This document shows positions 1 to 7,437 of a stretch of DNA of 18,037 nucleotides, one piece after another. A program made the position numbers and the translations under genes. Each line of letters starts with the position of its first letter. The stretch's first letter is position 1. The notes under the pieces were generated by a model. The model ran no database searches, had not been told where the DNA came from, and was given only the letters and a program-made list of their open reading frames with translations. The DNA is taken from NCBI GenBank assembly GCA_943325515.2, contig CALPPS020000052.1, positions 1 to 18,037 of the forward strand, given 5' to 3'. The stretch comes from Flavobacterium psychrophilum (GTDB lineage: Bacteria; Bacteroidota; Bacteroidia; Flavobacteriales; Flavobacteriaceae).

Positions 1-170
1 AAACCAGCAGCTATATCAACATTTTCTAAAGCACCATTTAAAATATTTAAATCTACAGGAACAACTTTTTGAACTTCTTTTTGGACATCTTTTTTTATTT
101 TATCTAAAATACCACCTTGTGCAAAACCGAATACCGGAAGAAATAGGAGCAACGTTACTATTATTTTCAT
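1..170 (-). CDS. Small secreted protein, N-terminal part (possibly DUF4197 family)
   Basis: The reading frame opens with ATG at 168-170 and runs off the left edge of the window, so only 56 residues are visible. The protein begins with a short basic residue and a hydrophobic stretch ending in GFAQ, a typical Bacteroidota Sec signal peptide with cleavage around residue 18. A lysine-rich segment (KIKKDVQKEVQK) follows, then ENVDIAAG at the cut. The signal peptide, the Lys-rich linker and the final motif resemble DUF4197 secreted proteins of flavobacteria, but the body of the domain lies outside the window, so that assignment is an inference. The gene is divergent from the mutase gene, with 181 bp between the two start codons. 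Function is unknown. Confidence 0.65.
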   Translation of the reverse strand, partial: MKIIVTLLLFLPVFGFAQGGILDKIKKDVQKEVQKVVPVDLNILNGALENVDIAAG

Positions 171-351
171 GTTTTTATTTTTTTTACTAAATATCAAAAA
201 TGAAGCCAGTTATTATTTGTAAATCTAGCATTTTGTTGCTATTAAATAAAGTCTTTTTTTGATGTGTATTATTTTTATGTTTTCCACGAAATCGTTGTAA
301 TATTTTTATTTATTATGTAAATTGCGTCACTTAAATTATCATATCCGCAAA

Positions 352-3300
352 ATGGAACCACAAACATCTTACATCCCAATAAATAAAGTTAGAATAGTTA
401 CTGCTGCTTCTCTTTTTGATGGACACGATGCTGCCATCAATATCATGCGACGCATCATACAAGCAACTGGTGTTGAAGTGATACACCTTGGGCATGACCG
501 TAGTGTAGAAGAAGTAGTAAATACTGCTATTCAAGAAGATGCTAATGCTATTGCTATGACTTCTTATCAGGGAGGACACAATGAGTATTTCAAGTACATG
601 TATGATTTATTGAAAGAAAAAGGAGCAGGGCACATAAAGATTTTTGGTGGTGGTGGTGGTGTTATTTTGCCCTCAGAAATTAAGGAACTTCAAGACTATG
701 GCATCACAAGAATTTATTCTCCTGATGATGGTCGTGCTATGGGATTACAAGGTATGATTAACGATTTAGTACAACAATCAGATTATCCTGTAGGCGATGT
801 TTTGAAAGATGAAATTAATCACTTTGAAGAAAAGAATACTACGGCAATTGCTCGTGTGATTTCTTCTGCGGAGAATTTTCCTGATGTGGCCAAAGATACA
901 CTTGATGCCATTCATAAGAAAAATGAACATATAAATATTCCTGTGTTAGGCATTACGGGTACTGGTGGTGCTGGAAAATCCTCTTTGGTGGACGAATTAG
1001 TGCGTCGTTTTTTAATTGATTTTCCAGAAAAAACTATCGGTTTGATTTCGGTTGACCCTTCAAAACGTAAAACAGGCGGGGCTTTGCTTGGTGATAGAAT
1101 TCGTATGAATGCTATCAATAATCCTAGAGTTTATATGCGCTCGTTGGCTACACGTCAATCCAATTTGGCTTTGTCAAAATATGTTAATGAAGCCATACAA
1201 GTCTTGAAAGCGGCTAAATATGATATTATTATTTTAGAAACTTCGGGTATTGGACAAAGTGATACCGAAATCATAGAACATTCTGATGTTTCATTGTATG
1301 TCATGACGCCCGAATTTGGTGCGGCTACGCAATTAGAAAAGATTGATATGTTGGACTTTGCTGATTTAGTAGCATTGAACAAGTTTGACAAACGTGGTGC
1401 TTTAGATGCCTTGCGCGATGTAAAAAAACAATACCAACGCAATCATAATCTTTGGGATACAAATCCTGATGAAATGCCGGTCTTTGGTACGATTGCTTCG
1501 CAGTTCAATGATCCAGGAATGAATACGCTCTATAAAAAAATCATGGATAAAGTAGTGGAAGTTACTGGAGCCGATTTGAAATCGACTTTTCAAATTACCC
1601 GCGAAATGAGTGAAAAGATTTATGTAATTCCACCCCATAGAACACGTTATTTATCTGAAATTGCCGAGAATAATCGCAAGTTTGACGAGACTGTTGTGAC
1701 ACAAGTGGAAGTAGCTCAAAAGCTATATGGTATTTATAAAACAATTGAAAGTGTAAACAAAAAAACTATACAAATTGATAAATCAGGAATAGATGCTAAT
1801 AGTCTGGATATCAATAATAATAACAAGGATTTTCTAAACCTATTGGTTAAAGAATTTGATCGCGTAAAAATGAACCTCGATCCGTTCAACTGGGAAATTA
1901 TTCTCACTTGGAATGATAAGGTAAACAAATATAAAAATCCGGTATATAGCTTCAAAGTACGTGATAAGGAAATCAAAATTCAAACCCATACCGAAAGTTT
2001 ATCACATTCTCAAATCCCAAAAGTCGCGTTACCAAAATACCAAGCTTGGGGCGATATTTTAAAATGGAACTTGCAAGAAAATGTACCCGGAGAATTTCCA
2101 TTTACCTCAGGATTGTATCCTTTTAAGCGTGAAGGCGAAGATCCAAGTAGAATGTTTGCTGGCGAAGGAGGCCCAGAGCGAACCAACAAACGTTTTCATT
2201 ATCTGAGTGCTGGTTTACCTGCTAAGCGTTTATCAACTGCTTTTGATAGTGTGACTTTGTATGGAAATGACCCTGATTTGCGTCCCGATATCTATGGAAA
2301 AATTGGAAATGCTGGTGTTTCTATCTGTTGTTTGGACGATGCTAAGAAATTGTATTCTGGGTTTGATTTATCCAATCCGTTAACTTCTGTGTCAATGACG
2401 ATTAATGGTCCTGCGCCTATGTTGTTAGGATTTTTTATGAATGCCGCTATCGACCAAAACTGTGAAAAATACATAATTGAGAACAACCTACAGATTGAAG
2501 TAGAACAGAAAATTAATGAGATTTATAAAAAGAATGGCTTGCAACGCCCTGTATATAATGGTGAGTTGCCACAAGGTAATAATGGTTTAGGATTGATGCT
2601 TTTGGGTGTTACTGGTGACCAAGTTTTACCAATGGATATTTATCACGATATTAAATATAAAACTTTGGCTCAAGTACGTGGCACCGTTCAAGCTGATATT
2701 TTGAAAGAAGACCAAGCCCAAAACACCTGTATTTTCTCTACCGAGTTTGCACTACGATTAATGGGTGATGTACAAGAATATTTCATCCAAAAGAATGTGC
2801 GAAACTTCTATTCAGTGTCTATTTCGGGTTATCATATTGCCGAAGCAGGAGCCAATCCCATTACACAATTGGCATTTACCTTGTCTAATGGCTTTACTTA
2901 TGTGGAATATTACTTGAGCCGTGGCATGGATATTAACGATTTTGGTCCAAACCTGTCGTTTTTCTTTTCAAATGGGATTGACCCTGAGTATGCGGTGATT
3001 GGTAGAGTAGCACGTAAGATATGGGCGAAAGCCATGAAAAACAAATATGGCGCCAACGAAAGAGCTCAGATGCTGAAATACCACATCCAAACCTCGGGAC
3101 GTTCGTTGCATGCACAAGAAATAGATTTTAATGATATCCGCACTACGTTGCAGGCATTGTATGCTATTTATGATAACTGTAATTCGTTGCATACTAATGC
3201 TTATGACGAAGCGATTACAACACCTACGGAGGAAAGTGTAAGAAGAGCTATGGCAATACAATTGATTATCAATAAAGAATTGGGCTTAGCCAAAAACGAA

Positions 3301-3777
3301 AACCCAATACAAGGTTCGTTTATCATCGAAGAATTAACCGATTTAGTGGAAGATGCCGTATTGAAAGAATTTGATAAAATCACGGAACGTGGTGGCGTAC
3401 TTGGGGCTATGGAAACCATGTACCAACGCAACCAAATTCAAGAAGAGAGCATGTATTATGAAATGCTAAAACATACTGGAGAATTCCCAATTATTGGGGT
3501 GAATACGTTTTTAAGTTCCAAAGGATCGCCTACTATTTTACCTGCAGAAGTTATACGCGCTACAGAGGATGAAAAGCAATACCAGATTCAAACCTTGAGC
3601 AATTTGCACCGAGCCAACGCTGACAAAGTGGTCGCACAACTTAATACTTTGCAAGAAGCGGCTATTAACAATCAAAATATTTTTGACCACTTGATGGAAG
3701 CTACAAAATGCTGCTCACTGGGACAAATAACCACAGCATTGTTTGAAGTAGGAGGACAGTATAGACGCAATATGTAA
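352..3777 (+). CDS. icmF: Fused B12-dependent acyl-CoA mutase with G-protein chaperone (IcmF type)
   Basis: This cytoplasmic enzyme most likely interconverts isobutyryl-CoA and n-butyryl-CoA using adenosylcobalamin. Three domains are visible, numbered from the ATG at 352 (1141 aa). The first is a B12-binding domain with the cobalt-ligand motif DGHDAA (His25) and a GGGGG loop near residue 100. The second is a MeaB-like GTPase with P-loop GTGGAGKS (203-210), an [17 protein letters not shown] segment and the guanine motif NKFD (343-346). The third is the mutase barrel from roughly residue 550. By alignment with methylmalonyl-CoA mutase, the catalytic His is His828 (SGYH). The specificity pair Tyr/Arg is replaced by Phe602 (RMFAGEG) and Gln790 (DQAQNT), the pattern of isobutyryl-CoA mutase. 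The frame stays open upstream to a TTG at 322, but the ATG at 352 fits the family's N-terminus better. Automatic annotation would probably say methylmalonyl-CoA mutase. No partner subunit gene lies nearby, as expected for a fused enzyme. Confidence 0.9.
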   Translation: MEPQTSYIPINKVRIVTAASLFDGHDAAINIMRRIIQATGVEVIHLGHDRSVEEVVNTAIQEDANAIAMTSYQGGHNEYFKYMYDLLKEKGAGHIKIFGGGGGVILPSEIKELQDYGITRIYSPDDGRAMGLQGMINDLVQQSDYPVGDVLKDEINHFEEKNTTAIARVISSAENFPDVAKDTLDAIHKKNEHINIPVLGITGTGGAGKSSLVDELVRRFLIDFPEKTIGLISVDPSKRKTGGALLGDRIRMNAINNPRVYMRSLATRQSNLALSKYVNEAIQVLKAAKYDIIILETSGIGQSDTEIIEHSDVSLYVMTPEFGAATQLEKIDMLDFADLVALNKFDKRGALDALRDVKKQYQRNHNLWDTNPDEMPVFGTIASQFNDPGMNTLYKKIMDKVVEVTGADLKSTFQITREMSEKIYVIPPHRTRYLSEIAENNRKFDETVVTQVEVAQKLYGIYKTIESVNKKTIQIDKSGIDANSLDINNNNKDFLNLLVKEFDRVKMNLDPFNWEIILTWNDKVNKYKNPVYSFKVRDKEIKIQTHTESLSHSQIPKVALPKYQAWGDILKWNLQENVPGEFPFTSGLYPFKREGEDPSRMFAGEGGPERTNKRFHYLSAGLPAKRLSTAFDSVTLYGNDPDLRPDIYGKIGNAGVSICCLDDAKKLYSGFDLSNPLTSVSMTINGPAPMLLGFFMNAAIDQNCEKYIIENNLQIEVEQKINEIYKKNGLQRPVYNGELPQGNNGLGLMLLGVTGDQVLPMDIYHDIKYKTLAQVRGTVQADILKEDQAQNTCIFSTEFALRLMGDVQEYFIQKNVRNFYSVSISGYHIAEAGANPITQLAFTLSNGFTYVEYYLSRGMDINDFGPNLSFFFSNGIDPEYAVIGRVARKIWAKAMKNKYGANERAQMLKYHIQTSGRSLHAQEIDFNDIRTTLQALYAIYDNCNSLHTNAYDEAITTPTEESVRRAMAIQLIINKELGLAKNENPIQGSFIIEELTDLVEDAVLKEFDKITERGGVLGAMETMYQRNQIQEESMYYEMLKHTGEFPIIGVNTFLSSKGSPTILPAEVIRATEDEKQYQIQTLSNLHRANADKVVAQLNTLQEAAINNQNIFDHLMEATKCCSLGQITTALFEVGGQYRRNM

Positions 3778-3819
3778 GCAGAGAACCATTTTTGCAAAGA
3801 CAAAAATGCGTGAACAGCT

Positions 3820-3841
3820 TATCCCGATGACTATCGGGATA
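3820..3841. repeat. Perfect inverted repeat TATCCCGAT-GACT-ATCGGGATA
   Basis: Two 9-nt arms (3820-3828 and 3833-3841) are exactly complementary around a 4-nt loop. No T-run follows, so it is not a classical terminator. The 11-nt word CTTATCCCGAT, which overlaps the left arm (3818-3828), recurs at 3884-3894 beside the palindrome AGTGATCACT (3876-3885). The composition and position suggest a degenerate intergenic repeat element rather than a gene-specific signal. Confidence 0.6.
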
Positions 3842-3946
3842 TTAGGTAGTACTTCCTCATTGAAATTTAGTGCTTAGTGATCACTTATCCCGATTTAAAG
3901 CATTTGTGATTGTTACAGATAGTATCATTATAACGACAATAAATTA

Positions 3947-3970
3947 AAACCTTTCAGTGATGAGAGGTTT
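3947..3970 (+). terminator. 10-bp hairpin with GTGA tetraloop, possible terminator
   Basis: AAACCTTTCA pairs with TGAGAGGTTT around the loop GTGA, giving ten consecutive pairs with a single G-U wobble. GUGA is a GNRA-class tetraloop, which stabilises an RNA hairpin. The following bases (ATTGGTTTTA) are only moderately T-rich, and the hairpin lies 170 nt after the mutase stop codon. Intrinsic termination of the mutase transcript is therefore plausible but not certain. A structured small RNA is the alternative. Confidence 0.4.
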
Positions 3971-4320
3971 ATTGGTTTTATGTTAAATTTTCTCGCTATA
4001 GCAAAAATAATTTGGCTTAGACTTCATTTTTTAATCTAGATGAAATTTAGTTAATTGACAATGCTATACTTTTAGCAAAGTTTATTTTTTTATAAATAAA
4101 GTTTAAAACATCATTTGAGTAAATAAACCCTCGGTTGTGGTTATGGAATAATAATTTGGGTTTCCGAACGCTAATTTTGAGGTGTAGAACCGAAAATTGG
4201 AAGAATGAACAAAGTAGCCAAAAACTGGGGAGAGTAAGAGGGAAAAGCAGTTAATTAAAAGACCATTTGATGATTTGTAAAAAAATAATACACAACAAAT
4301 GTTGAGCATAGCTATATAAA

Positions 4321-4365
4321 ATAGATGGTTTTACTCAGCTAAATAGCGAAAAACTGAGTATCTAT
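4321..4365. repeat. Imperfect stem-loop upstream of the orphan gene
   Basis: TACTCAG (4332-4338) is complementary to CTGAGTA (4354-4360), and ATAGA (4321-4325) to TCTAT (4361-4365), with a 6-nt bulge on the left side. The loop contains GCTAAATAGCG, which resembles GCTAACAGCG in the right-hand repeat after the orphan gene (4881-4890). The element ends 4 nt before the GTTAGCAGC arm at 4370, so it may be part of the same boundary element. Confidence 0.45.
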
Positions 4366-4369
4366 ACAA

Positions 4370-4384
4370 GTTAGCAGCAACATT
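4370..4384. repeat. Left arm of gene-flanking inverted repeat
   Basis: GTTAGCAGCAACATT matches the reverse complement of 4872-4886 at 13 of 15 positions. It ends 19 nt before the ATG of the orphan gene. Confidence 0.6.
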
Positions 4385-4403
4385 CACAACTTTTATCTTA
4401 TCT

Positions 4404-4865
4404 ATGAAATTGACACTTATAAATTCGCTATTACTAATTTGTTGCTTCAGTTATTCGCAGAATAGAATTGCAAATATTGATAGTATCAAATGGGAAAAAG
4501 AAAATCCAAACTGGGAAAAGTGGATATTTTCCGAACCAAAATTTGCAAATAAACTTGAAGTATCAAAATCTGACAATAATATAAATCTATATGAGTCAAA
4601 AAATAAAGAATGTAGAATTTTTGGTTATCAGAAGCCCAACAAAAGTTCCAAGCGATTGATATTGTTATCAGTTTGGACTTTTGATGTAAAAGACAATCCA
4701 AGTAATTGTCCATTTGGCTCCTATTATGAAACATCTTCAATGGAAATGGAATTAAAATATCTTGGAAAAGAAAATACTTTTATAAAAGCGGCGCTAATGA
4801 AAAATAAAAAGCAAGTAGCAATTGTTTACTTTGAAAAGAAATGGGTAAAATTTGTTAATGAATAA
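4404..4865 (+). CDS. Small secreted orphan protein in a cassette-like unit
   Basis: This 153-aa protein has a clear N-terminal signal peptide: a basic start, a hydrophobic core LLLICCFSYS and probable cleavage before Gln19. The mature part is lysine- and aromatic-rich, with several Trp and Tyr residues and two Cys after the signal peptide, and shows no motif that I recognise. It has no lipobox and no T9SS tail, so a periplasmic location is most likely. The codon choice is noticeably A-rich, with many AAA and AAT codons, compared with the flanking mutase and PKD genes. The gene is closely framed by inverted repeats that end 19 nt before its start and begin 6 nt after its stop, which suggests that it arrived as a unit. 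Being a real gene is supported by the signal peptide and the uninterrupted length. Function is unknown. Confidence 0.7.
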   Translation: MKLTLINSLLLICCFSYSQNRIANIDSIKWEKENPNWEKWIFSEPKFANKLEVSKSDNNINLYESKNKECRIFGYQKPNKSSKRLILLSVWTFDVKDNPSNCPFGSYYETSSMEMELKYLGKENTFIKAALMKNKKQVAIVYFEKKWVKFVNE

Positions 4866-4871
4866 TCACAA

Positions 4872-4886
4872 AATGCAGCTGCTAAC
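4872..4886. repeat. Right arm of gene-flanking inverted repeat
   Basis: AATGCAGCTGCTAAC is the reverse complement of the left arm at 13 of 15 positions and contains the perfect palindrome GCAGCTGC (4875-4882). It starts 6 nt after the stop codon. It continues into AGCGGTTTAGC, which can fold back on GCTAAC. Confidence 0.6.
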
Positions 4887-4958
4887 AGCGGTTTAGCCTC
4901 AATACCTCAAAAATTTACTATTATCAATTATTTTTTTTTATAATAAAAAAATATTATT

Positions 4959-4966
4959 TACTTTTA
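4959..4966 (+). promoter_or_regulatory. Possible -7 element (TACTTTTA)
   Basis: It matches the Bacteroidota TAnnTTTG consensus except for the last base, and lies 22 nt before the start of the PKD/T9SS protein gene. No clear -33 element is visible in the A/T-only DNA upstream. Confidence 0.3.
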
Positions 4967-4988
4967 ACTCATTTCAAATAAAACGTAT

Positions 4989-6563
4989 ATGACTAAAATT
5001 ACTTTACTATTTATAGGATTACTTTCTAGTGTGGGTTTTGCACAAGTAAGTTATGTGTCAACAGACTTTGCTCAACAAAATGAATCGTACATTGTAAGTA
5101 CGGCTACCGTTTCTGCTTTGGCATTAGACTATGAACAAACCGGTCCAAATTTCAGTTGGGATTACAGCGCTTTGGCACCTAGTACTCAGGAAACCTTGTT
5201 GTATCAAAATCCTATCAATGCTGGGTATAAAACGGCTTGGTGTTTTTTTAACAGCTATTTTTTAACTTGCAATGCGCAGTTCAACAACAATTTTAACTTA
5301 GCAACTAAACTAACTAATGGTATCGAGATTCAAGGTTATGGTTTGAGTAACGTTATCGATCATTTGAAATTGTCTGCTACTTCATTGGAAGACAGAATGA
5401 TTGGGGCAGCAATTACTGTAGGTAGTTCAACGCTACCATTTGTAGCTTCCTATCAAACAGCAGATGTGCTCTATCAATTCCCAATGAATTACAATGATAA
5501 TTATACCAATCCATTTGCTTTAAGTATTGATTTAAATGCTTTTAATGTGCCAATACAGTATGCTTCTGCTGGTCAGAGAACTAATTTGGTAGAAGGTTGG
5601 GGTTCATTAGTAACTCCTTTTGGGACTTTTGACAATGTGTTGAAAATGAAATCTACGGTAGAGAATACTATTACCGTCACCTCCAATGGAACGACAACAC
5701 AAAATACCGTTACGACCGTTTCTTACAAATGGTTTGACAAAGCCTATGGTATTCCTGTTTTGCAAGTAGATGGAAGTTTAGTAGCGAATCAATGGGTGCC
5801 TAATCAAGTAACTTATTTTGATATTCAACGCTGTTTGACTCCTAATGCTGCTTTTGCTTATTTTCCTTTTGCTAGCGATTTTGTTCCTGCCAACAATAAT
5901 GCTTCGGTTTCTTTTATCAACACCAGTACCAATTATGACAGTGTAAGTTGGGATTTTGGGGATGGTTCTGCTACTAGTAACGAAGTTAATCCAACGCATA
6001 ATTTCAGTTGTCCAGGGGTTAAAGAAGTTACGCTTACCACAACCAATGCTTTTTGCAATCCAAACCAAACAAATACTATTACTATTCCGGTAACTATAAC
6101 AGATACTCAAAATGCATTCACGACCAATGTAACCATAGGAAATGCCACTTTACTAGCCGATAGGTCTTTAATAGGCACTACTTATCAGTGGTTAGACTGT
6201 GATAATGGCAATAGCCCAATTCCTAATGCTATTGAGCAAACCTATACTCCATCAGCAAATGGGAATTATGCAGTGCAACTCACCACAAATGGATGTGTTA
6301 GCGTTTCAGATTGTTATGCTTTTTCTGGTTTAGGCACTATAGCTGTAGGTATTAAAAGTGGTCTGTATTTATTTCCCAATCCAACAAAAGGAAATCTAAC
6401 CTTATCAAGTACCACTATTGAAATTAAAAAAGTAATGATTGCTAATACATTAGGGATTATTGTTGGTCACTCCTTAGATATTTCATCACTTGCTAATGGA
6501 ATCTATTTGGTAACTTTAGAAACCAATACTGGGTTTTTTGTACAAAAAATAATTAAGGAGTAA
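4989..6563 (+). CDS. Secreted PKD-domain protein with T9SS type A sorting tail
   Basis: This 524-aa protein starts with a signal peptide (residues 1-18, ending GFAQ). A roughly 260-residue beta-rich N-terminal region follows that I do not recognise. A PKD domain covers about residues 286-370, with the hallmark WDFGDGS at 321-327 and the pattern NPTHNFSCPG after it. An Ig-like segment runs from about 385 to 447 (TYQWLDC ... YAVQLTTNGC). From about 458 to the end lies a T9SS type A sorting domain: LFPNPTKGNL, DISSLANGIYLV and a basic end QKIIKE. It is therefore probably exported through the outer membrane by the PorU pathway and anchored at the surface or released. No catalytic motif is visible, so an adhesive or binding role is a guess. 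It is transcribed convergently with the small basic protein gene at 6607-6747. Confidence 0.85.
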   Translation: MTKITLLFIGLLSSVGFAQVSYVSTDFAQQNESYIVSTATVSALALDYEQTGPNFSWDYSALAPSTQETLLYQNPINAGYKTAWCFFNSYFLTCNAQFNNNFNLATKLTNGIEIQGYGLSNVIDHLKLSATSLEDRMIGAAITVGSSTLPFVASYQTADVLYQFPMNYNDNYTNPFALSIDLNAFNVPIQYASAGQRTNLVEGWGSLVTPFGTFDNVLKMKSTVENTITVTSNGTTTQNTVTTVSYKWFDKAYGIPVLQVDGSLVANQWVPNQVTYFDIQRCLTPNAAFAYFPFASDFVPANNNASVSFINTSTNYDSVSWDFGDGSATSNEVNPTHNFSCPGVKEVTLTTTNAFCNPNQTNTITIPVTITDTQNAFTTNVTIGNATLLADRSLIGTTYQWLDCDNGNSPIPNAIEQTYTPSANGNYAVQLTTNGCVSVSDCYAFSGLGTIAVGIKSGLYLFPNPTKGNLTLSSTTIEIKKVMIANTLGIIVGHSLDISSLANGIYLVTLETNTGFFVQKIIKE

Positions 6564-6580
6564 ACCTTAAAGTATAATGA

Positions 6581-6609
6581 TAAAAGCATCCAGAATAGGA
6601 GGGTTTTTA
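6581..6609. terminator. Weak candidate bidirectional terminator
   Basis: TAAAAGCATCC and GGAGGGTTTTTA can pair across a 6-nt loop with two or three mismatches, with A- and T-runs on the outer sides. The site lies between two convergent genes (ends at 6563 and 6607) and overlaps the last codons of the minus-strand gene. The mismatches keep confidence low. Confidence 0.3.
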
Positions 6610-6747
6610 CTTTTTGTTTTCATTAAATTTTTTCAAAATCGCTTTGCGTAATTGTTCACGTGCTACTTTCTTGGCTTTAGCTTTATCTTGCGCTTTGTGT
6701 AATTTGTCGTTGTGTGCTTTGATGTTCTTTTCGTTATTTCTACTCAT
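6607..6747 (-). CDS. 46-aa highly basic helical protein
   Basis: A complete short frame runs from ATG (6745-6747) to TAA (6607-6609). It encodes a 46-residue protein beginning MSRNNEKNIKAHNDKLHK and ending NENKK. About a third of the residues are Lys or Arg, there is no Pro or Gly, and the whole chain is predicted helical by inspection. A perfect TACTTTTG -7 element ends 4 nt before the start codon. Small Lys-rich proteins of this style with an MSRN start occur in flavobacteria as conserved hypotheticals. That statement is from memory and unverified. Binding to RNA, DNA or ribosomes would fit the charge, but no function is known. A plus-strand frame covering the same bases (6614-6802) lacks any such support. 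Confidence 0.7.
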   Translation of the reverse strand: MSRNNEKNIKAHNDKLHKAQDKAKAKKVAREQLRKAILKKFNENKK

Positions 6748-6751
6748 GAGT

Positions 6752-6759
6752 CAAAAGTA
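6752..6759 (-). promoter_or_regulatory. -7 element TACTTTTG for the 46-aa gene
   Basis: On the minus strand the sequence reads TACTTTTG, a perfect TAnnTTTG. Only ACTC separates it from the ATG, so transcription would begin at or next to the start codon. A weak -33 candidate (TTTC) sits about 20 nt upstream. Confidence 0.55.
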
Positions 6760-6855
6760 CAATTTTTTGGTAAAAAGAAACTTTGGCACAAGTATTGAAT
6801 AGAATTTAATTATTAAACCTAATCCTCTTAAGAAAGGTCATAAAATTATAGAATT

Positions 6856-7362
6856 ATGAAAAAAATCTCTTTGCTTTTAGCTTTAATCGGGATAATAACC
6901 TTACAAAGTTGCAATAACGACACCTCGACAAATACCATAGATAATGACACTATCAGTGAAGTATTTGAATATTCTAATGTGAACTTTTTACCCAACAGTT
7001 ATAGCGTGGTTTTAACTTATCCTCATCCTATTTATGATTCGGATATGGTGTTAGTATATCGTTTGTCTGGTATCTATCAAGGCGCAGCTGTATGGAAATT
7101 AGTACCAGAGACTTATTATTTTGCAGATGGTACTTTGGATATAAGATACGATTTTGATTTTACTCGTTTTGATACGCAAGTTTATATGGAAGGTTTTAAT
7201 TTGCCAGCTGTGATTTCGACTTATCGTTTGAACCAAGTCTTTAGAGTAGTCATAGTGCCTGGTTTCTTTGGTAATAAACGAAGTAAATTAAACTTCAATG
7301 ATTATAATGCTGTGGTTCGTGCATTACATATAGATGAGAATAGCATACTAAAGGTTAAATAA
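6856..7362 (+). CDS. Lipoprotein of unknown function
   Basis: This 168-aa protein has a lipoprotein signal peptide: MKK, a hydrophobic core and the lipobox LQSC with lipidated Cys19. An Asn/Thr/Asp-rich linker follows. The mature part has alternating hydrophobic and polar residues suggesting a beta-sandwich, with aromatic-rich strands such as VWKLVPETYYF and DIRYDFDFTRFDTQVYM. It should be anchored in a membrane, facing the periplasm or exposed on the surface. No enzymatic motif is visible. Similar small lipoproteins are common in flavobacteria as hypotheticals. It stands alone, divergent from the 46-aa gene (108 bp apart) and convergent with the acetyltransferase gene. Confidence 0.75.
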   Translation: MKKISLLLALIGIITLQSCNNDTSTNTIDNDTISEVFEYSNVNFLPNSYSVVLTYPHPIYDSDMVLVYRLSGIYQGAAVWKLVPETYYFADGTLDIRYDFDFTRFDTQVYMEGFNLPAVISTYRLNQVFRVVIVPGFFGNKRSKLNFNDYNAVVRALHIDENSILKVK

Positions 7363-7437
7363 ATTTTTATCATGCGTTATTTATCGTAATGGAAAATGCA
7401 GATCTCTTTTTTTTTGTGTTATACTACTATTTTATAA

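Larger units (their letters stand above)
3778..4403. other. 626-bp gene-free stretch rich in repeats and hairpins
   Basis: I find no convincing gene here. It holds a perfect ATCGGGAT-type hairpin (3820-3841), a near-perfect 10-bp hairpin with GTGA loop (3947-3970), a structured segment around 4171-4200 and another hairpin at 4321-4365. At its right end lies the left arm of the inverted repeat flanking the next gene (4370-4384). A 68-codon minus-strand frame (4103-4309) exists but looks like chance reading of a structured, non-coding repeat. The density of structure compared with the other intergenic gaps in this window suggests accessory DNA. Confidence 0.6.
4370..4886. mobile_element. Possible single-gene cassette bounded by inverted repeats
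   Basis: The 517-bp unit consists of the inverted arms at 4370-4384 and 4872-4886 with one gene almost filling the space between them. The arms do not match the strict integron attC core consensus, and no integrase or transposase is encoded in the window. Calling it mobile is therefore an inference from geometry only. Confidence 0.35.

Noticed and set aside
322..351. TTG start 30 nt upstream for the mutase
   Set aside because: The extra ten residues do not resemble the family N-terminus, and an ATG at 352 precedes the conserved part.
4081..4100. TTTATTT/AAATAAA stem-loop
   Set aside because: It is made only of A and T in very AT-rich DNA, so it is expected by chance.
4103..4309. Minus-strand 68-codon frame as a gene
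   Set aside because: No promoter, signal peptide or domain is visible, and it overlaps a hairpin-rich segment. I treat it as non-coding repeat DNA.
4370..4886. Classical integron attC sites around the orphan gene
   Set aside because: The arms read GTTAGC/GCTAAC and miss the RYYYAAC/GTTRRRY core, and no integrase is encoded in the window. Only a looser cassette-like description is kept.
4927..4951. A/T-only inverted repeat as terminator of the orphan gene
   Set aside because: No G-C pairs are in the stem, and it probably belongs to the AT-rich promoter region of the next gene.
6614..6802. Plus-strand open frame of 62 codons
   Set aside because: It lies antisense to the better supported 46-aa minus-strand gene. 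Its protein is a run of hydrophobic and Cys residues typical of reading a Lys-rich gene backwards.
7363..7437. Terminator between the lipoprotein and GNAT genes
   Set aside because: A T-run is present, but no stem of useful length precedes it on either strand.
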